Part shown: positions 53,696 through 64,000 of the stretch, piece by piece
Position numbering within the stretch: position 1 is the first letter of the stretch
How the letters are laid out: each line of letters begins with the position of its first letter
NCBI RefSeq assembly: GCF_025345615.1
Contig: NZ_JAODWD010000001.1
Location: 995,304 to 1,059,303, forward strand
DNA length: 64,000 nt
Direction: 5' to 3'
DNA from: Mycobacterium deserti
GTDB lineage: Bacteria > Actinomycetota > Actinomycetes > Mycobacteriales > Mycobacteriaceae
Translations under genes and position numbers: made by a program
The notes under the pieces: model-generated
Database searches by the model: none
What the model saw: the letters and a program-made list of their open reading frames with translations, nothing else
What the model was told of the DNA's origin: nothing

Positions 53696-54946
53696 TCAGC
53701 CTGCGGCCGAATTGGTGCCTGTGTAGTCCACCTGCCAGTGCTTGATGCCGTTGAGCCAACCCGACCGTAGCCGCTCGGGTTCACCGATCGGCCGCAGATC
53801 CGGCATGTGATCGGCGACGGCGTTGAAGATCAAGTTGATGGTCATCCGCGCCAGGTTGGCGCCGATGCAGTAGTGCGCGCCGGTGCCGCCGAAGCCGACG
53901 TGCGGGTTCGGGTCACGCAGGATGTCGAAGCTGTGCGGGTCGGTGAAGACCTCTTCGTCGAAGTTGGCCGACCGGTAGGACATCACCGCACGCTGGCCCT
54001 TCTTGATCGTCACGCCACCCAACTCGACATCCTCGAGCGCCGTGCGCTGGAACGCCGAAACCGGTGTGGCCCAACGGATGATCTCGTCGGCGGTCGTCGC
54101 CGGGCGTTCCTTCTTGTACAGCTCCCACTGTTCCGGGTGCTGAGAGAACGCGATCATGCCGTGGGTGATCGAGTTGCGGGTGGTCTCATTGCCGGCGACG
54201 GCGAGCATGATGACGAAGAAGCCGAACTCGTCGTCGGAGAGCTTCTCCCCGTCGATGTCGGCCTCGATCAGGGTCGTGACAATGTCGTCGGTCGGGTTCT
54301 TACTCCGCGCCTCGGCCATCTGCATCGCGTACATGATGAGTTCCATCGACGACTGCGCCGGGTCGATGTGGGCGTACTCGGGATCCTCGCCGCCGGTCAT
54401 CTCGTTGGACCACCGGAACAACTTGTCGCGGTCGTCCTGCGGCACTCCGAGCAGGCCGGCGATGGCCTGCAACGGCAGCTCGCACGACACCTGTTCGACG
54501 AAGTCGCCGCTGCCCTCGGCCGCCGCGGTCTTGGCGATGTTCTGCGCGCGCTGGGCGAGCTCATCCTCGAGCCGCCCGATTGCCCGCGGCGTGAAACCGC
54601 GGGAGATGATCTTGCGCAACCGGGTGTGGTGCGGCGCGTCCATGTTCAGCATCACGCTGCGCTGCAGTTCGATCTGCTCGAAGGCCATCTCCTTGGGCCA
54701 CACCGGGATGGCGCCGTTCTGCCAGCTGGAGAAGACGTCGTTGCGCTTGGACACCTCTTTGACGTCAGCGTGTTTGGTCACCAACCAGTAACCCTTGTCG
54801 CCGAAGCCGCCGGTGCCGTCGGGCACGTCGACCCAGTGAACGGGCTCGGACTTGCGCAATTCGGCAAGCTCCTCGACGGGTAGCCCCGCGAGGTTGAGGT
54901 CGGGATCGAGTAAGTCCAGATCGGCGGGAATGTTGGGGGGTGCCAT
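53696..54946 (-). CDS. cyp125: Cytochrome P450 CYP125, sterol C26 hydroxylase
   Basis: A 416-residue P450 with I-helix AGNETTRNSITHG, and haem loop VGFGGTGAHYCIGANLARM. CYP125 starts side-chain breakdown by oxidising the terminal methyl to the carboxylic acid. First gene of the operon cyp125-fadE28-fadE29-chsH2-chsH1-ltp2. A KstR box lies 17 bp upstream. Confidence 0.95.
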   Translation of the reverse strand: MAPPNIPADLDLLDPDLNLAGLPVEELAELRKSEPVHWVDVPDGTGGFGDKGYWLVTKHADVKEVSKRNDVFSSWQNGAIPVWPKEMAFEQIELQRSVMLNMDAPHHTRLRKIISRGFTPRAIGRLEDELAQRAQNIAKTAAAEGSGDFVEQVSCELPLQAIAGLLGVPQDDRDKLFRWSNEMTGGEDPEYAHIDPAQSSMELIMYAMQMAEARSKNPTDDIVTTLIEADIDGEKLSDDEFGFFVIMLAVAGNETTRNSITHGMIAFSQHPEQWELYKKERPATTADEIIRWATPVSAFQRTALEDVELGGVTIKKGQRAVMSYRSANFDEEVFTDPHSFDILRDPNPHVGFGGTGAHYCIGANLARMTINLIFNAVADHMPDLRPIGEPERLRSGWLNGIKHWQVDYTGTNSAAG

Positions 54947-54963
54947 GGATGTGCGCTCCTCAT

Positions 54964-54977
54964 TGCAACGTGTTCTA
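54964..54977. promoter_or_regulatory. KstR operator of cyp125
   Basis: TGCAACGTGTTCTA fits TnnAACnnGTTnnA, 17 bp before the cyp125 ATG. A separate box serves fadA5. Confidence 0.9.
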
Positions 54978-55042
54978 GTGCCAGTAAAACATGCCTTCTG
55001 CGCAGATGAAAGGCAGGTCAGCTTCCTCGCTTGTCAGAGTAA

Positions 55043-55056
55043 TGAAACGTGTTCTA
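55043..55056. promoter_or_regulatory. KstR operator of fadA5
   Basis: TGAAACGTGTTCTA fits KstR and lies 10 bp before the fadA5 ATG. The cyp125-fadA5 gap thus has two boxes 65 bp apart, unlike the other divergent pairs which share one. Confidence 0.9.
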
Positions 55057-55057
55057 G

Positions 55058-56229
<1,172 letters not shown>

Positions 56230-56230
<1 letters not shown>

Positions 56231-56604
56231 TGCCAGCGTCAGACGCCGAACGTATCGCCGCCGCGCAGGCGTACATCGATGCGCTGGTCAGTCATGACGC
56301 CGACAAGGTTCCGTTCGCACCCGGCTGCACCAGAATCGAGTTCGGCGTCAAGACCGGATTCTCCGGAAATCATCTGCGGCGCAGCCTGAATGGCGGTCCT
56401 CAGTACCGCGTGATCAGGGAGTCGACCGTACCGGAGTTCACTGTCGATGGGGACACCGTCCGGGCTCGCTTCGACCTGGTGACCAAGCCGTCGCTGGCCG
56501 GGCGGCGCGTCGGCGCCCACGTCGACGAGACGTTCCTCATTCCCGCCGCCGACGGCAGGATCCACCACATCAAGGCAGTCGTTCGGCCATTCCTGACGTC
56601 TTAG
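56230..56604 (+). CDS. Small NTF2-fold protein
   Basis: A 124-residue protein with the layout of SnoaL/DUF8021-like NTF2 domains: SDAERIAAAQAYIDALVSHDADKVPFAPGCTRIEFG and AHVDETFLIPAADGRIHHIKAVVRPFL. It is coupled to fadA5. It may bind or isomerise a steroid, but no catalytic residues can be assigned. Confidence 0.75.
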
Positions 56605-57785
<1,181 letters not shown>

Positions 57786-57810
57786 TTTGCGGGCGCCGTG
57801 GCGCGGCTAG

Positions 57811-58266
<456 letters not shown>

Positions 58267-58275
58267 GACACGGTC

Positions 58276-58298
58276 TATAATCTGGTGACTTGGTGACT
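58276..58298 (+). promoter_or_regulatory. Promoter and operator of the GntR regulator gene
   Basis: A perfect -10 hexamer TATAAT (58276-58281) is followed at once by a tandem direct repeat TGGTGACT-TGGTGACT (58283-58298). The core GTGACTTGGTG (58285-58295) is identical to part of the operator at 63607-63625 in front of the catabolic operon. This fits negative autoregulation by the FadR-type protein encoded 33 bp downstream. Confidence 0.7.
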
Positions 58299-58330
58299 TC
58301 GGCTGCGCCGACTACCAGAGCGGAGAAGCG

Positions 58331-59161
58331 ATGGCGGCTAGGCGCTCACCCCCGGTCGCCCTACCGACAGCGACCCGAGCGGTCAAGGCGGTCGACGGTG
58401 TCATCGACTCCTTGCGACAGGACATCGTTTCTCAGCGCTTGACGCAAGGTTCGCGGCTGCCGAACGAACGCGAGTTGGCCGCGCACTACGGCGTCAGCCA
58501 GCCGACCGTCCGGGAAGCGGTGCGGGCCCTTGCCGCCATCGGACTGGTCGAAGTGCGACACGGCAGTGGCGCCTATGTTCGGGGCGACAGCGATTATCTG
58601 GTCAACACCGCGCTGCAGATCCTGATGCAGATGAAGGACGTCGGGCTCCTCGAAGCGCTCGACGTGCGGACGGCGCTGGGACTCCAGTCCGCCGAGGCGG
58701 CCGCGGCCAAAGCCACCGAAGATGACCTCGACCGGCTCGAAGAGACGTACGACTTCCTGGAGTCCGTCACGAAGCTGCGCACCCACGACGCCCTGATCCA
58801 GAAGGTCGCCGGCTTCCAGATCGGAGTCTCACAAGCCGGTCACAACGAGCTGGCCACCGCGATCGAATCCGTACTGGTTTCGCTCATCATGCAGATGCAG
58901 TTCAAGGTGTTGCGTACCAGGGGAATTCGCTACTGGCAACAACGGACCACCGAATTTCAGCCGGATCGCCGCAGAATCCTCGACGCCCTACGCGCCCACC
59001 ATCCGAGCCGCGCCCGCAAGGCTATGGCCGACTATCTGGACCACCAGCGCAGGTACTTCACCGACGACCCGGAGCTGGCCCAGCTGCGTCTGTCCGACCC
59101 GCGGGTGGCCCAGCTGTTCGGTGAGTTCACCGACGACGGTGCGGACTTATCGAGGAGCTGA
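58331..59161 (+). CDS. FadR-subfamily GntR transcriptional regulator
   Basis: A 276-residue protein with an N-terminal winged helix (LRQDIVSQRLTQGSRLPNERELAAHYGVSQPTVREAVRALAAIGLVEVRHGSGAYV) and a helical FCD effector domain (LLEALDVRTALGLQSAEAAAAKATEDDLDRLEE, YWQQRTTEFQPDRRRILDALRAHHPSRARKAM). ATG 58331 follows CGGAGAAG. It converges on the E1 beta gene (15-bp overlap). The matching sequences at its own promoter and at 63607 make it the likely repressor of the six-gene operon. Confidence 0.9.
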   Translation: MAARRSPPVALPTATRAVKAVDGVIDSLRQDIVSQRLTQGSRLPNERELAAHYGVSQPTVREAVRALAAIGLVEVRHGSGAYVRGDSDYLVNTALQILMQMKDVGLLEALDVRTALGLQSAEAAAAKATEDDLDRLEETYDFLESVTKLRTHDALIQKVAGFQIGVSQAGHNELATAIESVLVSLIMQMQFKVLRTRGIRYWQQRTTEFQPDRRRILDALRAHHPSRARKAMADYLDHQRRYFTDDPELAQLRLSDPRVAQLFGEFTDDGADLSRS

Positions 59162-60145
59162 CCCGACACAGCCGTTGCGCAGCGCCAAATCGCGTGCTGC
59201 GCACACGATGTCGGCGGCGCTCGGATACAACGGCTTCTCCATGGCGGGACTGAACGGCGCATGGACGTCGGGTGCGGTGAGACGACGTACCGGGGCACAC
59301 AAGGCGTCGTGCGCATGCTCGGCCACGACCGCGGCGATCTCGGCCGCGGCCCCACAGGTACGGGGCGCCGGGTCCACCACGAGCAAGTGCCCGGTCTTCT
59401 GCACCGAACGCACGATGGTGTCGGTGTCGAGTGGCGAGAGCGTGCGCGGATCGATGAGCTCCACCGAGATACCTTGTGCTGTCAGTTCTTCGGTCGCTTG
59501 CTTGGCCAGGTGGACCGCCCCCGCGATCGCCACCACCGTGACGTCGCCGCCCTCTCGGACGACATTCGCCACGCCGAGCGGTATCGAGTAGGGCTCGTCG
59601 GGCACCTCCTCCTTGCGCGCCCACAGGGTGGCATCTTCGAAAACCAGTACCGGATCGTTGCACGCGACGGCCGCCCGCAGAAGCCCCTTCGCCTCGTAGG
59701 GACTCGACGGCACGGCGATGTTCAGGCCGGGCACACCCATGAACATCGCATACGGCCGATCGGAATGGTGTGCAGCTGAGGATGCTCCGTACCACATGCT
59801 CGCCCTGAACACGACCGGGATGGTGGCTTGGCCGCCGAACATATAGCGGTTCTTCGCGGCCTGGTTCACCAACTGATCCATAGCCAGGTACATGAACGTC
59901 GCGTAGCTGTAGTCGACGATCGGCCGCAGTCCGGTCATCGCCGCGCCGATCGCCACCCCAGTGAAGCCGGCTTCGGAGATCGGCAGGTTCAGCACCCGCT
60001 GCAGGCCGAACTCATCGACGAAGCCCGGGGCCGTCCCATAGAGGTTGGCGCGAACATCTTCGCCCATCACGATCACCCGATCGTCCTCACGCAGGGCTTC
60101 GCGCTGCGCGGCGGCGATCGCCGCCAGATAGTTCATCCGCGCCAT
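59147..60145 (-). CDS. 2-oxoacid dehydrogenase E1 beta subunit
   Basis: A 332-residue transketolase-like subunit: MNYLAAIAAAQREALREDDRVIVMGEDV, NLPISEAGFTGVAIGAAMTGLRPIVDY, and a C-terminal domain with SVELIDPRTLSPLDTDTIVRSVQKTGHLLVVDPA. With E1 alpha it forms a ThDP enzyme that decarboxylates a 2-oxo acid (or acetoin/diketone-type substrate) and acylates a lipoyl carrier. TGATG overlap with the E1 alpha gene. Confidence 0.9.
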   Translation of the reverse strand: MARMNYLAAIAAAQREALREDDRVIVMGEDVRANLYGTAPGFVDEFGLQRVLNLPISEAGFTGVAIGAAMTGLRPIVDYSYATFMYLAMDQLVNQAAKNRYMFGGQATIPVVFRASMWYGASSAAHHSDRPYAMFMGVPGLNIAVPSSPYEAKGLLRAAVACNDPVLVFEDATLWARKEEVPDEPYSIPLGVANVVREGGDVTVVAIAGAVHLAKQATEELTAQGISVELIDPRTLSPLDTDTIVRSVQKTGHLLVVDPAPRTCGAAAEIAAVVAEHAHDALCAPVRRLTAPDVHAPFSPAMEKPLYPSAADIVCAARDLALRNGCVGSAPR

Positions 60146-61151
60146 CAGCGCGCACCTCCTGAGATGAGAACGGCACGATCGGCGTAGACGTCGTCGAACG
60201 CCGCAGAGGGTTCGGGCATGGGACTGTTCAGCGCGAAGTCGACGCTGTCGGCGATCTCGGCAGTTACCACCTCGTCGAGAGCTGCGATGTCGTCATCACC
60301 GACGCCGGAAGCTCGAAGATGCTGCCGCGCAATCTCAAGCGGGTCCCGAGCCCGCCACGAGGCGATCTCGTCGGCGTCACGAGTCGCGCCGGCATACGCG
60401 TCGCGGAAGCGCAGACCTTCGGAGTGATCGCGGTAGCGGTAGGTCATCACTTCGATCAGCGTGCCGCCCTCCCCTGAGCGCGCCCGTCGCACCGCCTCGG
60501 CGACCACGTCGTGGACGACCGTGACGTCCTGACCGTCCTCGACCCGGATGCCGGGAAGCCCGAAACCCGCCGCCGCTCCGCGATCCGGGTCTGTCTGGTG
60601 ACTTCGGCCAGCGGTGTCAGTGAGGCGTACTGGTTGTTCTCGCAGAGGAAGATCATCGGCAGGTCCCATACCGCCGCCATGTTCAGGCACTCGTAGAGCA
60701 CCCCCTGGTTGGCCCCGCCGTCTCCGAAGAACGCCAGCGCCACCCGCTCGTTGCCGGTGATCTTCGCGGTGAGCGCCGCGCCGGTGGCGACCGGCACCCC
60801 GCCGGCGATGATCGCGCTCTCTCCCAGGGATCCCACGCTGAAGTCGGCCAGATGCATGGAACCGCCTTTGCCTCGGCAGACGCCGGTGGCGCGGCCGAGG
60901 AGCTCGGCCATCAGACCGCGCAGCGGCGCGTTCTTGCCGATCGGGTGGCCGTGTGACCTGTGATTGCCGGTGATGTAGTCACCGTCGTGCAGCGCCATGC
61001 ACGACCCGACGATCTGCGCCTCCTGTCCGATGCTCAGGTGAATGGAGCCGGGCAGCTCTCCGCGCGCCGCCATGGCTTGCACGGTCTCCTCGAACAGCCG
61101 GATGCGCAGCATCCTTCGGTACATCTCGGTCAGCACACCAGCGTCTGCCAT
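60145..61151 (-). pseudogene. 2-oxoacid dehydrogenase E1 alpha subunit, frameshifted
   Basis: Two overlapping frames together give one E1 alpha. The first, from ATG 61151, has YRRMLRIRLFEETVQAMAARGELPGSIHLSIGQEA and the ThDP motif FFGDGGANQGVLYECLNMAAVWDLPMIFLCENNQY, and follows the family up to about TRQTRIAER. The family sequence then continues in another frame from GFGLPGIRVEDGQDVTVVHDVV to the stop at 60145. One missing base in a GGCGGCGGG run near 60567-60577 explains the switch; one added G restores a subunit of about 335 residues, the normal size. It may be a true inactivation or a sequencing error. Confidence 0.85.
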
Positions 61152-61154
61152 GTG

Positions 61155-61595
61155 TCATTCCCTTCCGGAATAAGGTTCGGCCGCTTCGGATCCCTCGGCG
61201 ACGATGAAGTCCGGCCGCCCGCTGTAGACGGCGATGAAGCGCGACCCCTCGCTGCCGGAACGCATCGGGCCCCAGTACGCCCCGGCGTCCTCGAAGTGGA
61301 AGAAGCCGGGCAGGCACAGGCGCGGCTCGTCTTCGCCCACCAGCCAGGAACCTTCGAGTAGCAGATGGCACACCGCGCTGCTGTGCGCATGCCGCGGCAC
61401 CAGGGTGTGCGGCGGGTGTTTGATGAGGTAGAACCAGGGGCCCCGGTCGTCGCCCGGCCGACCCAGATACTTACCGAGATTCCCGATCGAAGCGGATACC
61501 GCGTTGCCGAACCCGTAGAGTTCGGACACCGGAACCCATTCCAGTTCCTGCTCGTAGACGTCGAACGTCGACGGCTTGGCCGTGTTGTCGCGCAT
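61155..61595 (-). CDS. Cupin-fold protein
   Basis: A 146-residue cupin: WFYLIKHPPHTLVPRHAHSSAVCHLLLEGSWLVGEDEPRLCLPGFFHFEDAGAYWGPM. His residues in RHAHSSAVCH and the conserved Gly are those of a metal-binding cupin barrel of the 2,4'-dihydroxyacetophenone dioxygenase-like type. It could be a ring- or C-C-cleaving dioxygenase or an isomerase. It starts 9 bp after the lipoyl-domain gene and ends 3 bp before E1 alpha. Confidence 0.75.
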   Translation of the reverse strand: MRDNTAKPSTFDVYEQELEWVPVSELYGFGNAVSASIGNLGKYLGRPGDDRGPWFYLIKHPPHTLVPRHAHSSAVCHLLLEGSWLVGEDEPRLCLPGFFHFEDAGAYWGPMRSGSEGSRFIAVYSGRPDFIVAEGSEAAEPYSGRE

Positions 61596-61604
61596 AGTGA
61601 TTCG

Positions 61605-61844
61605 TTAGTCCGTCTCAATCACCGCGAGAACGCCGCGCACCTCGACTACCGCGCCGACGTCGGCCAGCACCTCGACAAGCGTTCCACTGGCCGGGGACTC
61701 CAGCGTTTCGTTGACCTTGGCCGTCTCGATCTCGACGAGTTCTTCACCTTCGGCGATCGGTTCTCCGACCTCCTTGAGCCAGAGGACGACTTCACCTTCT
61801 GTCATGCCCATTCCCCATTGCGGCAGCCGCACTTCCACGCGCAC
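61605..61844 (-). CDS. Stand-alone lipoyl-domain carrier protein
   Basis: A 79-residue protein that is one lipoyl/biotinyl domain: VRLPQWGMGMTEGEVVLWLKEVGEPI, then EIETAKVNETLESPASGTLVEV with Lys43 at the hairpin tip as the expected lipoylation site. Normal E2 proteins attach this domain to an acyltransferase core; here the gene stops after the domain, and no E2 core or E3 lies in the window. It probably receives the acyl group from the adjacent E1. Confidence 0.88.
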   Translation of the reverse strand: MRVEVRLPQWGMGMTEGEVVLWLKEVGEPIAEGEELVEIETAKVNETLESPASGTLVEVLADVGAVVEVRGVLAVIETD

Positions 61845-61860
61845 CGGTCACTTCCTTTCG

Positions 61861-62703
61861 CTAGACGACGACAGTTCGTTGGGTGCCGAGCCCGGTGATG
61901 CCGAGTTCGATGACGTCACCACGGTTCAGGTAGCTCCCGTCGGCGCGGCCGAGCGCCACACCCGCAGGAGTGCCGGTGTTGATCAGGTCACCGGGCTCGA
62001 GCACCATGAACTGCGACAGGTAGCGCACGATCGCGATGACGTCGTGCACCATGAACCGAGTCGACGAGGACTGCCGCTTCTCGCCGTTCACCGTCAGCCA
62101 CAGCTCGAGGTCCTGCCAGTCGCCGACCTCGTCCGGAGTCGCCAGCACGGGACCGCACGGATTGAAGGTCGGGCACGACTTGCCCTTGACCCATTGCCCT
62201 TCGCGCTCCAGCTGGAATGCCCGCTCGCTGACGTCGTTCACTGCGACGAATCCCGCGATCGCCGCGGCGGCGGAGGCATCATCGCGTAGGTGGCTCGACC
62301 GGACGCCGATGACCACGCCGAGTTCGACCTCGTAATCCAACTTGGTTCCGCCGACCGGGGAGACGACCGGGTCGAAGGGGCCCGACATGCTGTTCGGCGC
62401 CTTCGTGAAGATGACCGGTTCGGTGGTGACCGTGCTGCCGGACTCTGCGGCGTGCTCAGCGTAATTGAGCCCTACACAGAGAATCTGGTGCGGCCTGGCG
62501 ATGGGCGGGCCGATCCGGATCCCGTCCAGCGGTTGGCTCCGGTCGTAGTCGCTGAGCGTCCGCGCGAGCTCGGAAAGTCCGCCGCCGGCGAAGAACTCGC
62601 CGTCGTAATCGGTAAACCGATCCGAGACGTCGACGTAGCTGTCGTCACCGACCAGAACACCAGGGCGTTCCTCACCGGCGGGGCCGACGCGGACCAATCT
62701 CAT
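61861..62703 (-). CDS. Fumarylacetoacetate-hydrolase family protein
   Basis: A 280-residue FAH-superfamily enzyme. HQILCVGLNYAEHAAESG, KLDYEVELGVVIG (metal-binding Glu residues), FVAVNDVSERAFQLEREGQWVKGKSCPTFNPCGP and the end LINTGTPAGVALG are all present. Such enzymes hydrolyse or decarboxylate 1,3-dicarbonyl acids. ATG 62703 overlaps the stop of the BKACE gene (ATGA). Confidence 0.9.
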   Translation of the reverse strand: MRLVRVGPAGEERPGVLVGDDSYVDVSDRFTDYDGEFFAGGGLSELARTLSDYDRSQPLDGIRIGPPIARPHQILCVGLNYAEHAAESGSTVTTEPVIFTKAPNSMSGPFDPVVSPVGGTKLDYEVELGVVIGVRSSHLRDDASAAAAIAGFVAVNDVSERAFQLEREGQWVKGKSCPTFNPCGPVLATPDEVGDWQDLELWLTVNGEKRQSSSTRFMVHDVIAIVRYLSQFMVLEPGDLINTGTPAGVALGRADGSYLNRGDVIELGITGLGTQRTVVV

Positions 62704-63584
62704 TGTGCGGTCTCGCCGAAGACGATCCGACGAGCCGCCGCGACGTCGGCGACCGGCCTGCCGATGGTCTCCGCCATCTTGACGATGACCTCGACCAACT
62801 GCGCATTGCTCTTCGACAGCTCGCCGTCGGGCAGATACGGGTTGTCCTCCCAGCCGACCCGCACATGCCCGCCCATGCCGATGGCCATCGCGGCCAGTGC
62901 CCATTGCGTGGACGGATCCATCGTGGAGACGTTCCAATTCACGCCCGTCGGCAGGTGGTCCACGAGATAGGTGAGCGACTTCGGGGTGGGCGGCGTCCAT
63001 GCGCCGCCGGGCCAACCGAGAAATAGTGTGGCCCAGATGGGTTCATTGAGCAGCTGCATGTCACGGATGAATTGCAAGTTCCAGAACGCTCCGGTGTAGA
63101 AGCACTCGATCTCCAGCTTCACGCCGTGCTCTGCCGCCGCTCGGCTGGCCTCCTCCAGCTCGTCGCGCGGGTGCAACGCGTACATCTCGTTGGCGGGCAG
63201 GCTCTCGTCCGGTCGGAAGTACTCGTCGTGGACGTTGAATGCGTAGGACATCATGTCGGGCTTCTGCTTCATCAGCCGGATCTTCTCCGGCAACCGCGCA
63301 CTGGCAATGCCGTACTGGATGATCGGATCGGTCCCGACCGATCTGATCTTGTCGGTGAGGCGCTGCCAACCGTCGTGGTCGATGGTCGACAACCGCTTCC
63401 CGTCGGCACCCATCTCGTGCTCGAGGTAGTGGACGCCGTGGTGATGGCAGATCGTCGCCCCCGCGTTCACTGCATCGATGTACTGCTGACCGATGGTCTC
63501 GGTGTCCTCGATCGGCGGCATGTGCGGATTGCCCGGATAGGACATCGACGAGTCGCATGTGACGGTGATGATCAAGGGGTCCAT
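62700..63584 (-). CDS. BKACE-family beta-keto acid cleavage enzyme (DUF849)
   Basis: A 294-residue TIM-barrel protein: PLIITVTCDSS, NAGATICHHHGVHYLEHE with zinc-ligand His residues, LEIECFYTGAFWNL, and GMGGHVRVGWEDNPYLPDG. BKACE enzymes condense a beta-keto acid with acetyl-CoA and split it to acetoacetate and a new CoA ester. ATG 63584 was chosen over a longer frame that would run through the operator. First gene of the six-gene operon. Confidence 0.87.
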   Translation of the reverse strand: MDPLIITVTCDSSMSYPGNPHMPPIEDTETIGQQYIDAVNAGATICHHHGVHYLEHEMGADGKRLSTIDHDGWQRLTDKIRSVGTDPIIQYGIASARLPEKIRLMKQKPDMMSYAFNVHDEYFRPDESLPANEMYALHPRDELEEASRAAAEHGVKLEIECFYTGAFWNLQFIRDMQLLNEPIWATLFLGWPGGAWTPPTPKSLTYLVDHLPTGVNWNVSTMDPSTQWALAAMAIGMGGHVRVGWEDNPYLPDGELSKSNAQLVEVIVKMAETIGRPVADVAAARRIVFGETAQ

Positions 63585-63606
63585 CGCGGGTTCTCCGTTC
63601 CTAAAG

Positions 63607-63625
63607 ACACCAAGTGACTTGGTGT
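63607..63625. promoter_or_regulatory. GntR/FadR operator before the BKACE operon
   Basis: ACACCAAGT-G-ACTTGGTGT, a perfect 9-bp inverted repeat, 22 bp before the BKACE ATG and just downstream of a -10-like TATACA on the minus strand (63627-63632). A second, weaker inverted pair, GGTGT with AACACC, overlaps at 63621-63637. The GTGACTTGGTG core recurs at the regulator promoter. Confidence 0.8.
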
Positions 63626-63684
63626 ATGTATAACACCCCGCCGCCGCCCTTGACACGCAAACTAGAGATTGTTTCTATTTTTCG

Positions 63685-64000
63685 GTGAGCTCCATCGACA
63701 TGGCCAAGCGCCACTTCAGCCTCTTCACCGACCCATGGCTCGACTTCAACGTCATCCGCTACCTGGGCTACGCCTCCCAGGGGGGTGCCACCGTCGGCGA
63801 GGTGCTCGCCATCCTCGCCGACGTCGAGGACGGTGACGTCGAGAGCTGGCACAAGGCCTGGTCGTCGTTCGCTGACCGTCTCGTTGTCGAGGCGCAACGC
63901 CTTGCGGCGCAACCGGAGTCGATCATCGACGCGCGTCGGGCCTACCTGCGCGCGGCGAACTACTACCATGCGTCTGACCAATTCCTGCACGGCTTCGACG
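63685..64000 (+). CDS. Alpha/beta hydrolase, N-terminal part (runs off the window)
   Basis: The first 105 codons of a gene cut by the window end. GTG 63685 gives SSIDMAKRHFSLFTDPWLDFNVIRYLGYASQGGATVGEVLAIL; ATG 63700 is also possible. The helical N-terminal part with YLRAANYYHASDQFL resembles FrsA/2,6-dihydroxypseudooxynicotine-hydrolase-like alpha/beta hydrolases, which cleave C-C bonds. A -35-like TTGACA lies at 63650-63655. It is divergent from the BKACE operon, so it likely belongs to the same pathway and control. Confidence 0.65.
   Translation, partial: MSSIDMAKRHFSLFTDPWLDFNVIRYLGYASQGGATVGEVLAILADVEDGDVESWHKAWSSFADRLVVEAQRLAAQPESIIDARRAYLRAANYYHASDQFLHGFD

Noticed and set aside
63664..63677. 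KstR-like sequence TAGAGATTGTTTCT before the alpha/beta hydrolase
   Set aside because: At least two key positions differ from TnnAACnnGTTnnA, and the cluster has its own operator.

Overview
The window is high-GC actinobacterial DNA, almost certainly from a Mycobacterium (Mycolicibacterium-type, environmental) chromosome. It carries the sterol catabolic locus in nearly the gene order of M. tuberculosis Rv3515c-Rv3547: fadD19, echA19, cyp142, ltp3/ltp4, kshA, hsaF/G/E, kstD, ltp2-chsH1-chsH2-fadE29-fadE28-cyp125, fadA5 and ddn. Eight sites fit the KstR operator TnnAACnnGTTnnA (one with a mismatch), each next to the first gene of a sterol unit. F420-type enzymes, a DUF1942 secreted antigen and a hemophore-like exported protein also point to Mycobacterium.

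Layout. 1-3.7 kb: nitronate monooxygenase, fadD19 and echA19. 3.8-13.9 kb: a complete-looking Wzx/Wzy exopolysaccharide locus (initiating glycosyl-1-phosphate transferase, GAF protein, two GT4 glycosyltransferases, an exported beta-helix lipoprotein, polymerase, flippase, and a chain-length protein whose kinase-like domain has lost its Walker A lysine) inserted between echA19 and cyp142. 14.1-28.7 kb: sterol genes (CYP142, two luciferase-like F420 enzymes, DUF35/Ltp4/Ltp3 aldolase set, KshA, sulfotransferase, SDR, Rv3531c-like). 28.7-32.3 kb: IclR regulator, hemophore-like protein, RecQ with a PRTase-like tail. 32.3-37.8 kb: hsaF, hsaG, hsaE, kstD, hsd4B. 37.8-48.9 kb: a second accessory island of lower coding density with a double-module histidine kinase and response regulator, secreted and membrane proteins, a CRP-like box, and an unusual 617-residue exported protein built from about 22 copies of a 15-residue repeat. 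49-56.2 kb: the propionate side-chain operon (ltp2 to cyp125) and divergent fadA5. 56.2-58.3 kb: small F420/mycothiol-type reductases including a Ddn ortholog. 58.3-64 kb: a FadR/GntR-regulated catabolic cluster of unknown substrate (BKACE, FAH hydrolase, stand-alone lipoyl domain, cupin, E1 alpha, E1 beta, divergent alpha/beta hydrolase).

How it works together. The sterol genes cover side-chain activation and terminal oxidation (CYP125/CYP142, FadD19), side-chain beta-oxidation (FadE28/29, ChsH1/H2, EchA19, FadA5, Ltp2/3/4), ring opening (KstD, KshA) and the last meta-cleavage steps to pyruvate and propionyl-CoA (HsaE/F/G). The accessory blocks sit at places where M. tuberculosis carries Rv3517, PPE61/62 and PPE63, and contain no KstR box, so they look like insertions at tolerant points of a conserved backbone. 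The 58-64 kb cluster has its own operator, shared by the regulator promoter and the operon promoter. Its E1 alpha gene is frameshifted in this sequence.
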